DNA of 7,292 nt from Bacteroidales bacterium (lineage in GTDB: Bacteria > Bacteroidota > Bacteroidia > Bacteroidales > UBA10428). The stretch is from the NCBI GenBank assembly GCA_016935595.1, contig JAFGQQ010000218.1:1-7292 (forward strand), read 5' to 3'. The translations under genes and the position numbers were made by a program. Below are positions 1-7,061 of the stretch, piece by piece (the first letter of the stretch is position 1; every line of letters starts with the position of its first letter). Below the pieces are notes generated by a model, which did not search any database, was not told the origin of the DNA, and saw only the letters and a list, made by a program, of their open reading frames with translations.

Positions 1-2
1 CG

Positions 3-182
3 TTCCTGTCCACCAGCCGTTGCACTTGTAAATATACTCAAATTTTCAAATCTTTCTTCCCTGGCAGTGGTTCTTACACCTTGTTAGTTACTGTAGCCCA
101 CAAATTGCAGTCCTTTGTCCTTTTACCAATCATTTGGAAGAAGGAGCGCAGACGGGCTGGCAAGCTGTTTTGGCATTTTTAG
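3..182 (+). other. Open frame entering from left edge; coding status uncertain
   Basis: One plus-strand frame is open from the left edge to a TAG at 180-182, about 59 codons, with no start inside the window. The reading ends in ...KKERRRAGKLFWHF. I recognise no family. The last codons lie in the left arm of the inverted repeat at 156-225, so the frame could be the tail of a gene ending in a hairpin or a chance opening in a repeated non-coding element. A minus-strand frame over about 1-83 is also open to the edge, which weakens the case for either. The rest of the left flank (226-342) shows no gene, RNA or convincing promoter. Confidence 0.15.
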
Positions 183-225
183 CTTGTGCGGTTGGCTTTT
201 GTTAATGCCAAAAGTGCTTGCCAGC
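156..225. repeat. 22-bp imperfect inverted repeat with 26-nt loop
   Basis: The left arm at 156-177 (GCTGGCAAGC..TTTTGGCATT) and the right arm at 204-225 (AATGCCAAAA..GCTTGCCAGC) are reverse complements over 22 bp with two adjacent mismatches in the middle. The loop is 178-203. No T-run follows the right arm, so it is a poor intrinsic terminator. The region is visibly more GC-rich than the cas genes. It could be the end of a small mobile or multicopy intergenic element, or a structured RNA. No integron attC core sites are recognisable. Confidence 0.6.
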
Positions 226-342
226 TATACGATGGTGTTGACTGCTTATTAGGTTCTTGATGCTTTCGGTTACTATTATGAAAATGTCAATTATAAATCA
301 TTTTTTCAGCCTATTAAATCATTATATGACTTAAATTAACTT

Positions 343-594
343 TTTTCCGCATCTGCCGAATTGCTTTCCGCCTTTGCCGAGCTCTTTTCCGTCTCTGCCG
401 AATTGTTTTCCGTGTACGGAGAATTGTTTTCCACCTTTGCCGAACTCTTTTCCGTGTGCGGAGAATTATCTTCCGTCTCTGCCGAACTCTTTTCCGTGTA
501 CGGAGAATTGTTTTCCACCTTTGCCGAACTCTTTTCCGTGTACGGAAAATTGTCTTCCGCTTTTACCGAAAACTTTTCCGCTTGTAGAGTATTG
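343..594. repeat. Minisatellite: twelve 21-bp tandem units
   Basis: Twelve consecutive 21-bp units start at 343 and run to 594 without a length change. Most begin TTTTCCG (or TTTTCCA) and contain CCGAA or CGGAGAA; a decayed thirteenth follows to about 615. There is a higher-order period of four units (84 bp): the pair at 406-447 is identical to the pair at 490-531, and their flanking units also correspond. Some units contain a small palindrome, clearest at 532-549 (TTTTCCG-TGTA-CGGAAAA). Because 21 is a multiple of three and the units lack stops, several frames stay open. The longest is a minus-strand frame (653-336, 105 codons) encoding hydrophilic heptads such as TEKSSAK and VENNSPY. It has no recognisable domain or ribosome site, so I treat the region as repeat DNA rather than a gene, though a small repetitive protein cannot be excluded. 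Confidence 0.9.
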
Positions 595-661
595 TCTGCT
601 ATCACTATCGAGAATTTCTCCATTTTAAGGAAATAACCTTGATACTGTACCAAATGGTTTT

Positions 662-697
662 TTGACAGTTTTTTTCAATTTTCAATCAAACCACAAC
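662..697 (-). repeat. Degenerate leader-distal terminal CRISPR repeat
   Basis: In crRNA sense the first 25 bases (697 to 673) match the consensus exactly, while the last 11 bases (672 to 662) are almost entirely diverged. Decay of the 3' half is typical of the oldest, leader-distal repeat. The tracrRNA-pairing half is kept, so the last spacer could still be flanked by a processable repeat. Confidence 0.92.
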
Positions 698-1026
698 AGG
701 CTGCAACCTCAATAAAATTAAATGTTGTTATATATCATTTCAATTTTCAATCAAACCACAACGGGTACTCTGTAAGGATGATAACCGACGAGGTTATATA
801 TCATTTCAATTTTCAATCAAACCACAACGACCAGGGATGGAACCCTTTTATAGACGGAGTTATATATCATTTCAATTTTCAATCAAACCACAACTAGCCC
901 GTACAAATTTATGCGTACATTACAGTTATATATCATTTCAATTTTCAATCAAACCACAACTATCGCAGCTTTGTCCAGAAGTCAGTTTCTGTTATATATC
1001 ATTTCAATTTTCAATCAAACCACAAC
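662..1026 (-). CRISPR. Type II-C CRISPR array, 6 repeats and 5 spacers
   Basis: Five identical 36-bp repeats lie at 727-762, 793-828, 859-894, 925-960 and 991-1026, with a degenerate one at 662-697. On the minus strand the repeat reads GTTGTGGTTTGATTG, then AAAATTGAAATGATATATAAC less its first A (36 nt in total). Spacers are 698-726 (29 bp), 763-792, 829-858, 895-924 and 961-990 (30 bp each), all different. The minus strand is taken as the crRNA strand for three reasons: type II repeats typically begin GTTGTG/GTTTTA in the crRNA sense; the plus-strand tracrRNA anti-repeat complements that sense; and the decayed repeat then sits at the leader-distal end. The newest spacer should be the one at 961-990. 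I cannot name a target for any spacer. The array follows cas2 by 141 bp and matches the operon direction. Confidence 0.97.
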
Positions 1027-1167
1027 CGCAGGCTATAAAACCTATAAATAACAGGTGTTTTTACAATATTTTCATCAATAAAAAATGAATTTGCCATACG
1101 GAAGTATTATGATTGAAGTGATTTTTTGATTTCTAAACCAATATTTCAAAGAACCAATACAAATATA
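1027..1167 (-). promoter_or_regulatory. CRISPR leader between cas2 and the array
   Basis: This 141-bp AT-rich non-coding stretch abuts the first intact repeat and follows the cas2 stop codon. On the minus strand it begins with TATATTTG (1167 to 1160), a match to the Bacteroidota -7 promoter box TAnnTTTG. A good -33 TTTG at the usual spacing is not visible, so the promoter is tentative. The leader-anchoring bases that Cas1-Cas2 would recognise should be those next to 1027 (minus-strand ...TAGCCTGCG). Its role as leader is inferred from position and array polarity. Confidence 0.7.
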
Positions 1168-1506
1168 TTAAAAAAGTTCGAGTTGTTTCGGACCAGGGGG
1201 CAAAGGATTAAATTTTGACCCCCACAAATTTATAATATTGCCATATTGTTTATCGGTAATCATCAATATGCTTACTTGTCCTTCTTCGGGAACTGCTTTT
1301 TTAATCCGTTTTACATGCAAATCGGCGCTTTCCTGACTGGCGCAATGCCTTATATAAACAGAATATTGCATCATGGTAAAACCATCTTTCTCGAGGATTT
1401 TACGAAATTGGGTGGCTTTTTTTCGTTGTTTTTTAGTTACCACCGGCAAATCGAAAAAAACAAATACCCACATAATATGATATGCATTTAACCGGACAGA
1501 TTCCAT
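1168..1506 (-). CDS. cas2: CRISPR-associated endoribonuclease-fold protein Cas2 (type II-C)
   Basis: Cas2 forms a dimer that bridges two Cas1 dimers in the spacer-integration complex. The 112-residue product has the ferredoxin-like Cas2 start, a hydrophobic first strand MWVFVFFDLPV at residues 12-22 with the conserved Asp at D19. It then has the basic helix TKKQRKKATQFRK, the MMQYSVYIRHCAS strand and turn (about 45-57), the strand VSILMITDKQYG (about 78-89), and the C-terminal PKQLELF typical of type II-C Cas2. Its start ATG overlaps the cas1 stop by one base (TAATG), which favours translational coupling and this start over the internal Met12; related II-C Cas2 proteins also carry a short N-terminal extension before MWVFVFFDLP. 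No Shine-Dalgarno is visible. Last gene of the operon, adjoining the leader. Confidence 0.96.
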   Translation of the reverse strand: MESVRLNAYHIMWVFVFFDLPVVTKKQRKKATQFRKILEKDGFTMMQYSVYIRHCASQESADLHVKRIKKAVPEEGQVSILMITDKQYGNIINLWGSKFNPLPPGPKQLELF

Positions 1507-2393
1507 TAAATTAACAGGGGGTAATCAATATTTCGTTGCTCACCTGAAAAACATCTTGCTAATGAAGCCGTTGTTTGCGACAAGCCAACCATTAACGGCC
1601 GTGTTGTTTTTTCACAATATACATCACATGTAAGTACTTCTAATAATTCGGCTTTTATTTCTTTTCCAATATCTTTTATTTCCGGGTATTTTTCATTTAT
1701 TTCATACACTTTGGCATCAACAAATGGCCGGTAGGGTTCCATAATATCATCGGCAAGGCAATAAGCATTGTACCGGTTATGATGGTGGATGCCAAATGTT
1801 GGCAACAATCCGCTGCCTGTTAATGCACGGGCAACAGCAGCCCGCAAAACAATATAGCCGTAATTCAATAAATTATTTGGTGTTTCGCCATACCTGTCGC
1901 GGTAAAATTCATTGCCAAACAACCTGTTCCAGTATATTTTAGCTGCCACCCCTTCCCTACCTGAGGCATCATCGCTTTTCACATCACTGGCTAAATTTTT
2001 AACATCTTCATATTCTAATCTTAGCTTTTTTAATAATGCAGCCTGGTTTTTTATTTTAGACTCGATGGTTTGTTTCCATAGTTGTTTTCTTAACGGATCG
2101 CTGGCCTGTATTTGCTGCCTGTGCAGTTCGCTCTGTAAATGATTACTTTCCAAAGGGAACAACATGCCATGGGGCATGTGTTTGTTATTACAAAAAATAA
2201 CCGCCACATTGTTTTCGACAAGTTCATCAATTAAAGGCATACTAATGGTTATTTGTTGGTTTTCGAGTACGACAAACCCTATGTCCTCAATTGGCATACG
2301 AATATCATCTTCTTCTTTCCGGTTTATTATTAACTGTTTATCTTTAACAGATAAATAGCAAGGATTTGAAAAAAACAAGGTTCGTTTGAGCAT
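1506..2393 (-). CDS. cas1: CRISPR-associated integrase Cas1 (type II)
   Basis: Cas1 is the metal-dependent integrase that, with Cas2, inserts new spacers at the leader-repeat junction. The 295-residue product is full length. The N-terminal beta domain (about 1-85) begins MLKRTLFFSNPCYLSVKDKQ, and an alpha-helical catalytic domain follows. Expected active-site residues are E147 in GREGVAAKIYW, H204 in GIHHHNRYN and E219 in LADDIMEPYRPFVD. The ATG begins one base after the cas9 stop (TAA-A-ATG) and the stop overlaps the cas2 ATG, so the three genes should be one transcript. Base composition differs from cas9: five sampled 60-base lines in cas1 gave about 42% G+C against about 26% for five in cas9. 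No catalytic change or truncation is seen. Confidence 0.98.
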   Translation of the reverse strand: MLKRTLFFSNPCYLSVKDKQLIINRKEEDDIRMPIEDIGFVVLENQQITISMPLIDELVENNVAVIFCNNKHMPHGMLFPLESNHLQSELHRQQIQASDPLRKQLWKQTIESKIKNQAALLKKLRLEYEDVKNLASDVKSDDASGREGVAAKIYWNRLFGNEFYRDRYGETPNNLLNYGYIVLRAAVARALTGSGLLPTFGIHHHNRYNAYCLADDIMEPYRPFVDAKVYEINEKYPEIKDIGKEIKAELLEVLTCDVYCEKTTRPLMVGLSQTTASLARCFSGEQRNIDYPLLI

Positions 2394-2394
2394 T

Positions 2395-5300
2395 TTATTT
2401 TAGCTTTAAATCGCCTAAATAATCAACTTCTACTTTAATTGGATTATATGTATACCACCCAGTAATACCTGTACCAAAATTTTTAATATAAATATAATCC
2501 GCTTTGGCTAATTTATCAGGTCGAGAATCAAGATGATGTCTAAAACAAAACTCCATAAAATAACTTCCTCCAGCAATTTTTTGAACCCGATATAAATATT
2601 GGCTTAATAAAAATTTATTAAGGCTACCCCAATTAATGGCGTTAATTTCATCTTCACCCATTCCCAATAAAAACATATCATTTTCCTGTAAAGTAGTAAC
2701 TATCTCTTTTCCATCAGAAGGTAACTGGTAAACAGGCTGGTTTTGATTTTTTCGTTCTATCACTGTCCAAAAAGTAACTACATCTTCTTTTAAATTACCA
2801 TTGTTATCTTTATAAATTAATACATGATGATTATTTCTTGGGTTTACATACTGATTTATATCGGTTTTTAACTGCATTGCATTGCTAATAACCTCTTTTT
2901 TTCTTACTTTTTTTACAGGCACTTGTTCTCCGTTTTTATTGGGTAAAAATATTTGCCATTTGCCATCCCTATAAAATGCATCTTTTGGAACCTTAAAACC
3001 TTTTGGATTATTTACATCAACATTGCAATTATCTCTTAAATGATTGATAATTATTTTTTGAATAGTCGTATCTACAACTTTAGCAATATCTTTATTGTCC
3101 TCTAATTCAGTAATTTTTGTTCTTCTGTGATATCTTTCATTCTGACCAGGCGCATGTCGTTTGCCAAAAATATTTTCTTTGTGTAATTGGCCTCTCACGC
3201 TAAATCCTTTTTTATTTTTTGTGAGCGTTTTTACATTTTTTTTGTGCGAAACTATTATGCTGTTGGCAGCATTTTTTGCATCGATATAAAAATTAAGCCA
3301 AGGTTCAGGAAAATTTTCAGTACTATCAAGCTTACCCCTTTCTTTATCTTTTCTTTGTGCATTATAGGTACTTAAACGTTGTAAAAACCCCTGCTCAGTT
3401 AAAGCAATAGTAATGGCATCAATAACATGGTGCCTATGGTCATCTCGATTCTTTTTCGGATCAAATTTTATTTCACCTGTATATTTATCAACCCATATAT
3501 TACCTTCAACAACTTTTTGTCCTTTTTCAATTTCAGGTATTTGGTTTTCAATTCTAAAAAACTCTGAGTCATCGGATTCAAGTTCAATTACAGCATAAAA
3601 CTTACCAGATTGCTGATTTGTATTTTTAATAAACTCCTTATCAACATCAGCAACTAATTTACCTACTTCATCAATAGTAGCAGTAATTACAATTTGATTT
3701 GCACTAACTTCAGGAATTTGATTTACAGCCCTGATAAATTCGATTTCATCAGGAGCTAAGTCTAAAACAATCCAATATTTACCATCAGGAATATTAGTAT
3801 AACATTGGTAAATATAACAATGAAATATGCCATTTGAAACATTCCCAAAAAGTGACACCTGGTTACGGGTTGTTTTAGGCTGATTGTCTTTCTTAGGCTT
3901 TTCAAACTTTTTATTGATTACTTTAAACTTTGCCCAATAAACCCCATCGGCTAAATTAATTTTGTAATTACCAGCAGTATCGTTTTTAAATATACCTTTT
4001 TCTATTTTTCCCCTAAAAGCAATACTGTTTTCATCAGTTTGTGGCTTAGAAATAAACTTTGGCGTTAAATTAATATTTTCAGTAATTTTAAATTTTGCCC
4101 AATATTTACCATCAGGCAAATCAATATTATCAATATCTATTCTGCAATATTTTTCGGTAAACTTATTTCTTAAAATGTTGCCAGCAATTAAAATCTCATT
4201 TGGACTAGTAATAGGTTTATTGTTTAATTGGGGATATAAATTTATTATATCATTGTTTTCATCAATAACAACATAATAAGGCCTTGTATTTTCATCATTA
4301 ATTGTAAACTTCAATTTATCAACATTTTTTATTGGTTGTAAAATATTATTCAACCCCCATAAATGACGTAATTCGGCAGTTAAAGCCCCAGGCATTACTC
4401 TCACATCATGACAAATATTAGAAAGCATTTCTACCGATTTTCTTGCAATGTAACGGCTATCGTTTAATTGTCTTTCGATAAAACTTGATATCTCAAATTT
4501 CTTTTTTGAACTAAAACGTTTTGCCTTTGGGTAAGGCAAAATATGAAAAGCCCGTGATTCAATTTCCTCCCAACTGGTTGCCCCCCAAATATTAGGATCA
4601 AAATTTTCGTTAAAAAATTCATAAGGAGTTTTTTCTCCTTTCATATTGTTAAAATGAGCCTCACAAAGTGTTTTGTTAGCAAAACTGTCATCAAGAGAAA
4701 TACTGTAAGGTATTATATGCTCAATTTGAATAATATTATCAGTACCAAACAATTGGTTTATTGATATTGTTTTTCCTGTATAAGGGCACTGTGCTTTACC
4801 AGCCTTGTCTTCAATTTCTTTATACATCAGAAATTTCTGAATATTATTTCGTGAAGGTTGTAATCCAAATTCGGCTAACCGGTTTCGGGCTTCATTATTT
4901 TTTGCTTCATTATCCCTAATTTTAAAACCAATTTCCTGTCGCTTCATTTTATTATTGCGTAAATCCCTTCCCATCTCAATATGAATACGCCTGAAATAAA
5001 AATTATTGCCTTCTGATTTTTTATATTTGCGGATTAACTCATTTACTAATCTACGGGTCTCATTTAATCCTTGCTGAACAATAGGATTTCTTAAATTCTC
5101 AACCTTGGGCACCATATCCATTAATAAATCTTTTTGCTCAACTTCCTGAGTATTGTGATAAAGTCTGGTAAAAAAAGGATCGTTTTTAATGAAACCATAT
5201 TGTTTTGAAGGTAACGATAATATATCTTTTATTTTTTCAACAGCTTCTCCTTGTTTATTATTATCCTTCAACATTGCCATTACATCATCTTCAATTTCTT

Positions 5301-7008
5301 GATGAAAATCTTTAAAATTTTCCCATCTTTTACCAAACGCATTTTTAACTCCACCTAAAATTACGGCTTTATCATATTGATAACCCTTTTTTAAAAATGG
5401 CAAAATATTACGGATTGCTTTTAATGACACATTACAATATCCTTCTTTTAATCTTACTTTTTTGATTTTTTCAATATTATCAGAATAATTAAAATCCTTT
5501 TTTAATTTTTCATACAATTTATCATCATCCTCATAGAAATAAAAGCAATGCCATATCTCTTCATAATGTTCTTCCCAAGTATTAATATTAAATAATGGAT
5601 ATAATTGTTTTATTGTAGGATTACCCGGCACTTTAAAATCATCATCATAATTAAACTTCTCATAAGTAAGTTTTAACTTTTTAGGAATTTCTATAAAATC
5701 AAAACTTTTATCTTTATTATTGATTAATTCAATAACTATACTTTTCTGTTCGGTAGTTAGTTTCTGGTTTTTTCCATAATAAATATTATTAACAAATTGA
5801 TATGCCCTGAATAATTCAAATTCGGGATGGGACAATGGACATGGTTTTTTACTATAGGTTTGAATATTACCACCTTTTGATATTACAAACTCCCCTTTTG
5901 AATTAATAACTGGTAAATTATCTTCAAAACGGCAATTGGCTAATAAACCCTTTTGCGACCTTAATGGCCTTTGCCAAAATAAAACACTGTTGTTGCTTTT
6001 AAATTGAATAGAAGCATCTTCATTGTTATTACTTTTAATCTGAATATCGCCACCAAGCACTTTTTTTAACGATATGTATTCAGTAGTAACCACTTGAAAA
6101 GCTTGCCCTTTTCCCTTTTTAATAACTTTAATATTTTCTTTTCCGTATTTTTTTATCAAATTTTCAATTTTTCTTTTATTTCTTTTTCCTTCAATAGAAC
6201 CTTTTAATTCCCGGATTCTTTTTGATTTTACATTTATTTTGTCTAAACCATAATATTCAGACTGCTTTTGCCATATCTTCTCAAATTCATCAATATACAT
6301 ATCCCTTAGTGTATATCTTCCTCTTGCTCTTATTTCTACATCATTACTATCCTTTATTATTTTAAAAGGTTCCCCTAATCTATGTAAGATAGAATATAAA
6401 TAAATTCCTAAAGTACTGTTCTTGATAGCTTCTTTAGTAATATTAATTGGCATAATATTTTCTTCGGGTTTGCCTTTAGTGAAAATTGTTGATTCTTCTT
6501 TCCCTTTTCTATTACTTAAAAAGCCCCTTCGTTGAATCAAATGATAAAAAACCCTACCAATTTCATAAAGAGTAAGTTTCTCTTGCAATGCCCGATATCT
6601 TAATTCATATGGATTTTGCTTAATCCAATTATTAAATTCAATATTATGAGGAAAAACTTTGGCTTCAGACTTTAACTTCTTATCCCAATTTTTCCATTTT
6701 TTTAATTCTTCAATACTTAGCGGACACATTTTTTGTTCAATAAGTATTTCTAATAATTTAATTTTTCTTAATCTTTTTCTATAAAAATGCCTTCTGGTTT
6801 GCCTTTTTTCTCTTCTTGTAGCATTTTTTGATTTTTCTTTTTCTCCTTGACCAATAGTATCTGGTTCAACTCCTTCAGGAAAAATTCTGACTCCACAATC
6901 ATCAATGCCTTTGTAATTATTTATTTTACCATCAGCATTAAATTCAGCATTAATTATCGCCCAACCAATACTATTTGTTCCTAAATCGAGACCTAAAATT
7001 TTTTCCAT
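2395..7008 (-). CDS. cas9: RNA-guided endonuclease Cas9, type II-C, with a large repeated insert
   Basis: Cas9 cuts double-stranded DNA matched by a crRNA:tracrRNA pair. Domains in order over 1537 residues: RuvC-I (ILGLDLGTNSIGWA, D8); arginine-rich bridge helix (about 60-85); REC lobe (about 86-660, including the II-C-like QRRGFLSNRK at 159-168); RuvC-II (IHIEMGRDL, E678); HNH (about 735-800, with EHIIPYS, H764, N778 and N787, the same spacing as H840/N854/N863 in S. pyogenes Cas9); a conserved post-HNH segment ending TAELRHLWGLNNIL (877-890); RuvC-III (DDHRHHVIDA, H1194 and D1197); and a C-terminal WED/PAM-interacting region (about 1230-1537). All nuclease residues are present. About 270 residues between LWGLNNIL and RuvC-III are repeats absent from the well-studied Cas9s. 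The ATG at 7008 directly precedes the RuvC-I motif, so the start is secure; no Shine-Dalgarno is visible. First gene of the cas9-cas1-cas2 operon. The PAM cannot be read from sequence. Confidence 0.98.
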   Translation of the reverse strand: MEKILGLDLGTNSIGWAIINAEFNADGKINNYKGIDDCGVRIFPEGVEPDTIGQGEKEKSKNATRREKRQTRRHFYRKRLRKIKLLEILIEQKMCPLSIEELKKWKNWDKKLKSEAKVFPHNIEFNNWIKQNPYELRYRALQEKLTLYEIGRVFYHLIQRRGFLSNRKGKEESTIFTKGKPEENIMPINITKEAIKNSTLGIYLYSILHRLGEPFKIIKDSNDVEIRARGRYTLRDMYIDEFEKIWQKQSEYYGLDKINVKSKRIRELKGSIEGKRNKRKIENLIKKYGKENIKVIKKGKGQAFQVVTTEYISLKKVLGGDIQIKSNNNEDASIQFKSNNSVLFWQRPLRSQKGLLANCRFEDNLPVINSKGEFVISKGGNIQTYSKKPCPLSHPEFELFRAYQFVNNIYYGKNQKLTTEQKSIVIELINNKDKSFDFIEIPKKLKLTYEKFNYDDDFKVPGNPTIKQLYPLFNINTWEEHYEEIWHCFYFYEDDDKLYEKLKKDFNYSDNIEKIKKVRLKEGYCNVSLKAIRNILPFLKKGYQYDKAVILGGVKNAFGKRWENFKDFHQEIEDDVMAMLKDNNKQGEAVEKIKDILSLPSKQYGFIKNDPFFTRLYHNTQEVEQKDLLMDMVPKVENLRNPIVQQGLNETRRLVNELIRKYKKSEGNNFYFRRIHIEMGRDLRNNKMKRQEIGFKIRDNEAKNNEARNRLAEFGLQPSRNNIQKFLMYKEIEDKAGKAQCPYTGKTISINQLFGTDNIIQIEHIIPYSISLDDSFANKTLCEAHFNNMKGEKTPYEFFNENFDPNIWGATSWEEIESRAFHILPYPKAKRFSSKKKFEISSFIERQLNDSRYIARKSVEMLSNICHDVRVMPGALTAELRHLWGLNNILQPIKNVDKLKFTINDENTRPYYVVIDENNDIINLYPQLNNKPITSPNEILIAGNILRNKFTEKYCRIDIDNIDLPDGKYWAKFKITENINLTPKFISKPQTDENSIAFRGKIEKGIFKNDTAGNYKINLADGVYWAKFKVINKKFEKPKKDNQPKTTRNQVSLFGNVSNGIFHCYIYQCYTNIPDGKYWIVLDLAPDEIEFIRAVNQIPEVSANQIVITATIDEVGKLVADVDKEFIKNTNQQSGKFYAVIELESDDSEFFRIENQIPEIEKGQKVVEGNIWVDKYTGEIKFDPKKNRDDHRHHVIDAITIALTEQGFLQRLSTYNAQRKDKERGKLDSTENFPEPWLNFYIDAKNAANSIIVSHKKNVKTLTKNKKGFSVRGQLHKENIFGKRHAPGQNERYHRRTKITELEDNKDIAKVVDTTIQKIIINHLRDNCNVDVNNPKGFKVPKDAFYRDGKWQIFLPNKNGEQVPVKKVRKKEVISNAMQLKTDINQYVNPRNNHHVLIYKDNNGNLKEDVVTFWTVIERKNQNQPVYQLPSDGKEIVTTLQENDMFLLGMGEDEINAINWGSLNKFLLSQYLYRVQKIAGGSYFMEFCFRHHLDSRPDKLAKADYIYIKNFGTGITGWYTYNPIKVEVDYLGDLKLK
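3484..4290 (-). repeat. Tandem 54-59-residue modules inside Cas9 (residues about 907-1175)
   Basis: Five degenerate copies of a beta-rich unit are readable by eye. Aromatic anchors are YYVVID (Y911), GKYWAKFKI (Y969), GVYWAKFKV (Y1024), GKYWIVLDL (Y1078) and GKFYAVIEL (F1137), spaced 58, 55, 54 and 59 residues. Each is followed by a second strand ending in a turn: EILIAGNI, SIAFRGKI, QVSLFGNV, QIVITATI and KVVEGNI. The line NQIPEVSANQ in copy 4 is echoed by NQIPEIEKGQ and, more weakly, by NKPITSPNE. Copies 2 and 3 share (G)IF after the second strand. The modules begin just after LWGLNNIL and end about 10 residues before RuvC-III. The shared motifs are seen directly; the fold (small beta hairpins or a beta barrel array) is inferred and the function is unknown. 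Confidence 0.8.
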
Positions 7009-7027
7009 AATATTGTATATTTAATAA

Positions 7028-7036
7028 TATATTTTG
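7028..7036 (+). promoter_or_regulatory. Possible -7 box of the tracrRNA promoter
   Basis: TATATTTTG lies on the plus strand 26 nt before the anti-repeat. It resembles the Bacteroidota -7 box TAnnTTTG with one extra base, and would place transcription start near 7043-7045. No clear -33 TTTG is found at 19-21 nt upstream, so this rests on position and partial match only. Confidence 0.35.
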
Positions 7037-7061
7037 TAGTTTTATTGTCAGAAAAATTCAA

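Noticed and set aside
150..240. Integron attC site
   Set aside because: The inverted repeat lacks convincing GTTRRRY/RYYYAAC core sites, and there is no integrase or cassette array in view.
336..653. Small proteins with heptad repeats in several frames, both strands
   Set aside because: The 21-bp stop-free unit keeps several frames open at once. None has a ribosome site, a recognisable domain or an operon partner, so I list the DNA repeat and not a CDS.
616..661. Terminator for the array transcript
   Set aside because: Only very short stems (AAGG/CCTT, ACCA/TGGT) are present, with no strong hairpin plus T-run on the minus strand.
662..1026. Array transcribed on the plus strand
   Set aside because: The tracrRNA anti-repeat complements the minus-strand reading, the decayed repeat would then be leader-proximal, and the repeat would not start with the usual GTTGTG.
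837..1088. Plus-strand open frame with repeated YISFQFSIKPQ
   Set aside because: The repeated peptide is the CRISPR repeat read through in one frame (36 + 30 bp = 66, a multiple of three). It is not a gene.
1168..1473. Cas2 starting at the internal Met12 (MWVFVFFDLPV)
   Set aside because: It would look like a classic short Cas2 start, but the upstream ATG makes a TAATG overlap with cas1, and the NAYHIMW extension resembles other II-C Cas2 proteins.
1246..1491. Plus-strand open frame across cas2
   Set aside because: It is antisense to a clear Cas2 sequence with conserved motifs and is a shadow frame. The same holds for plus-strand frames inside cas1 and cas9.
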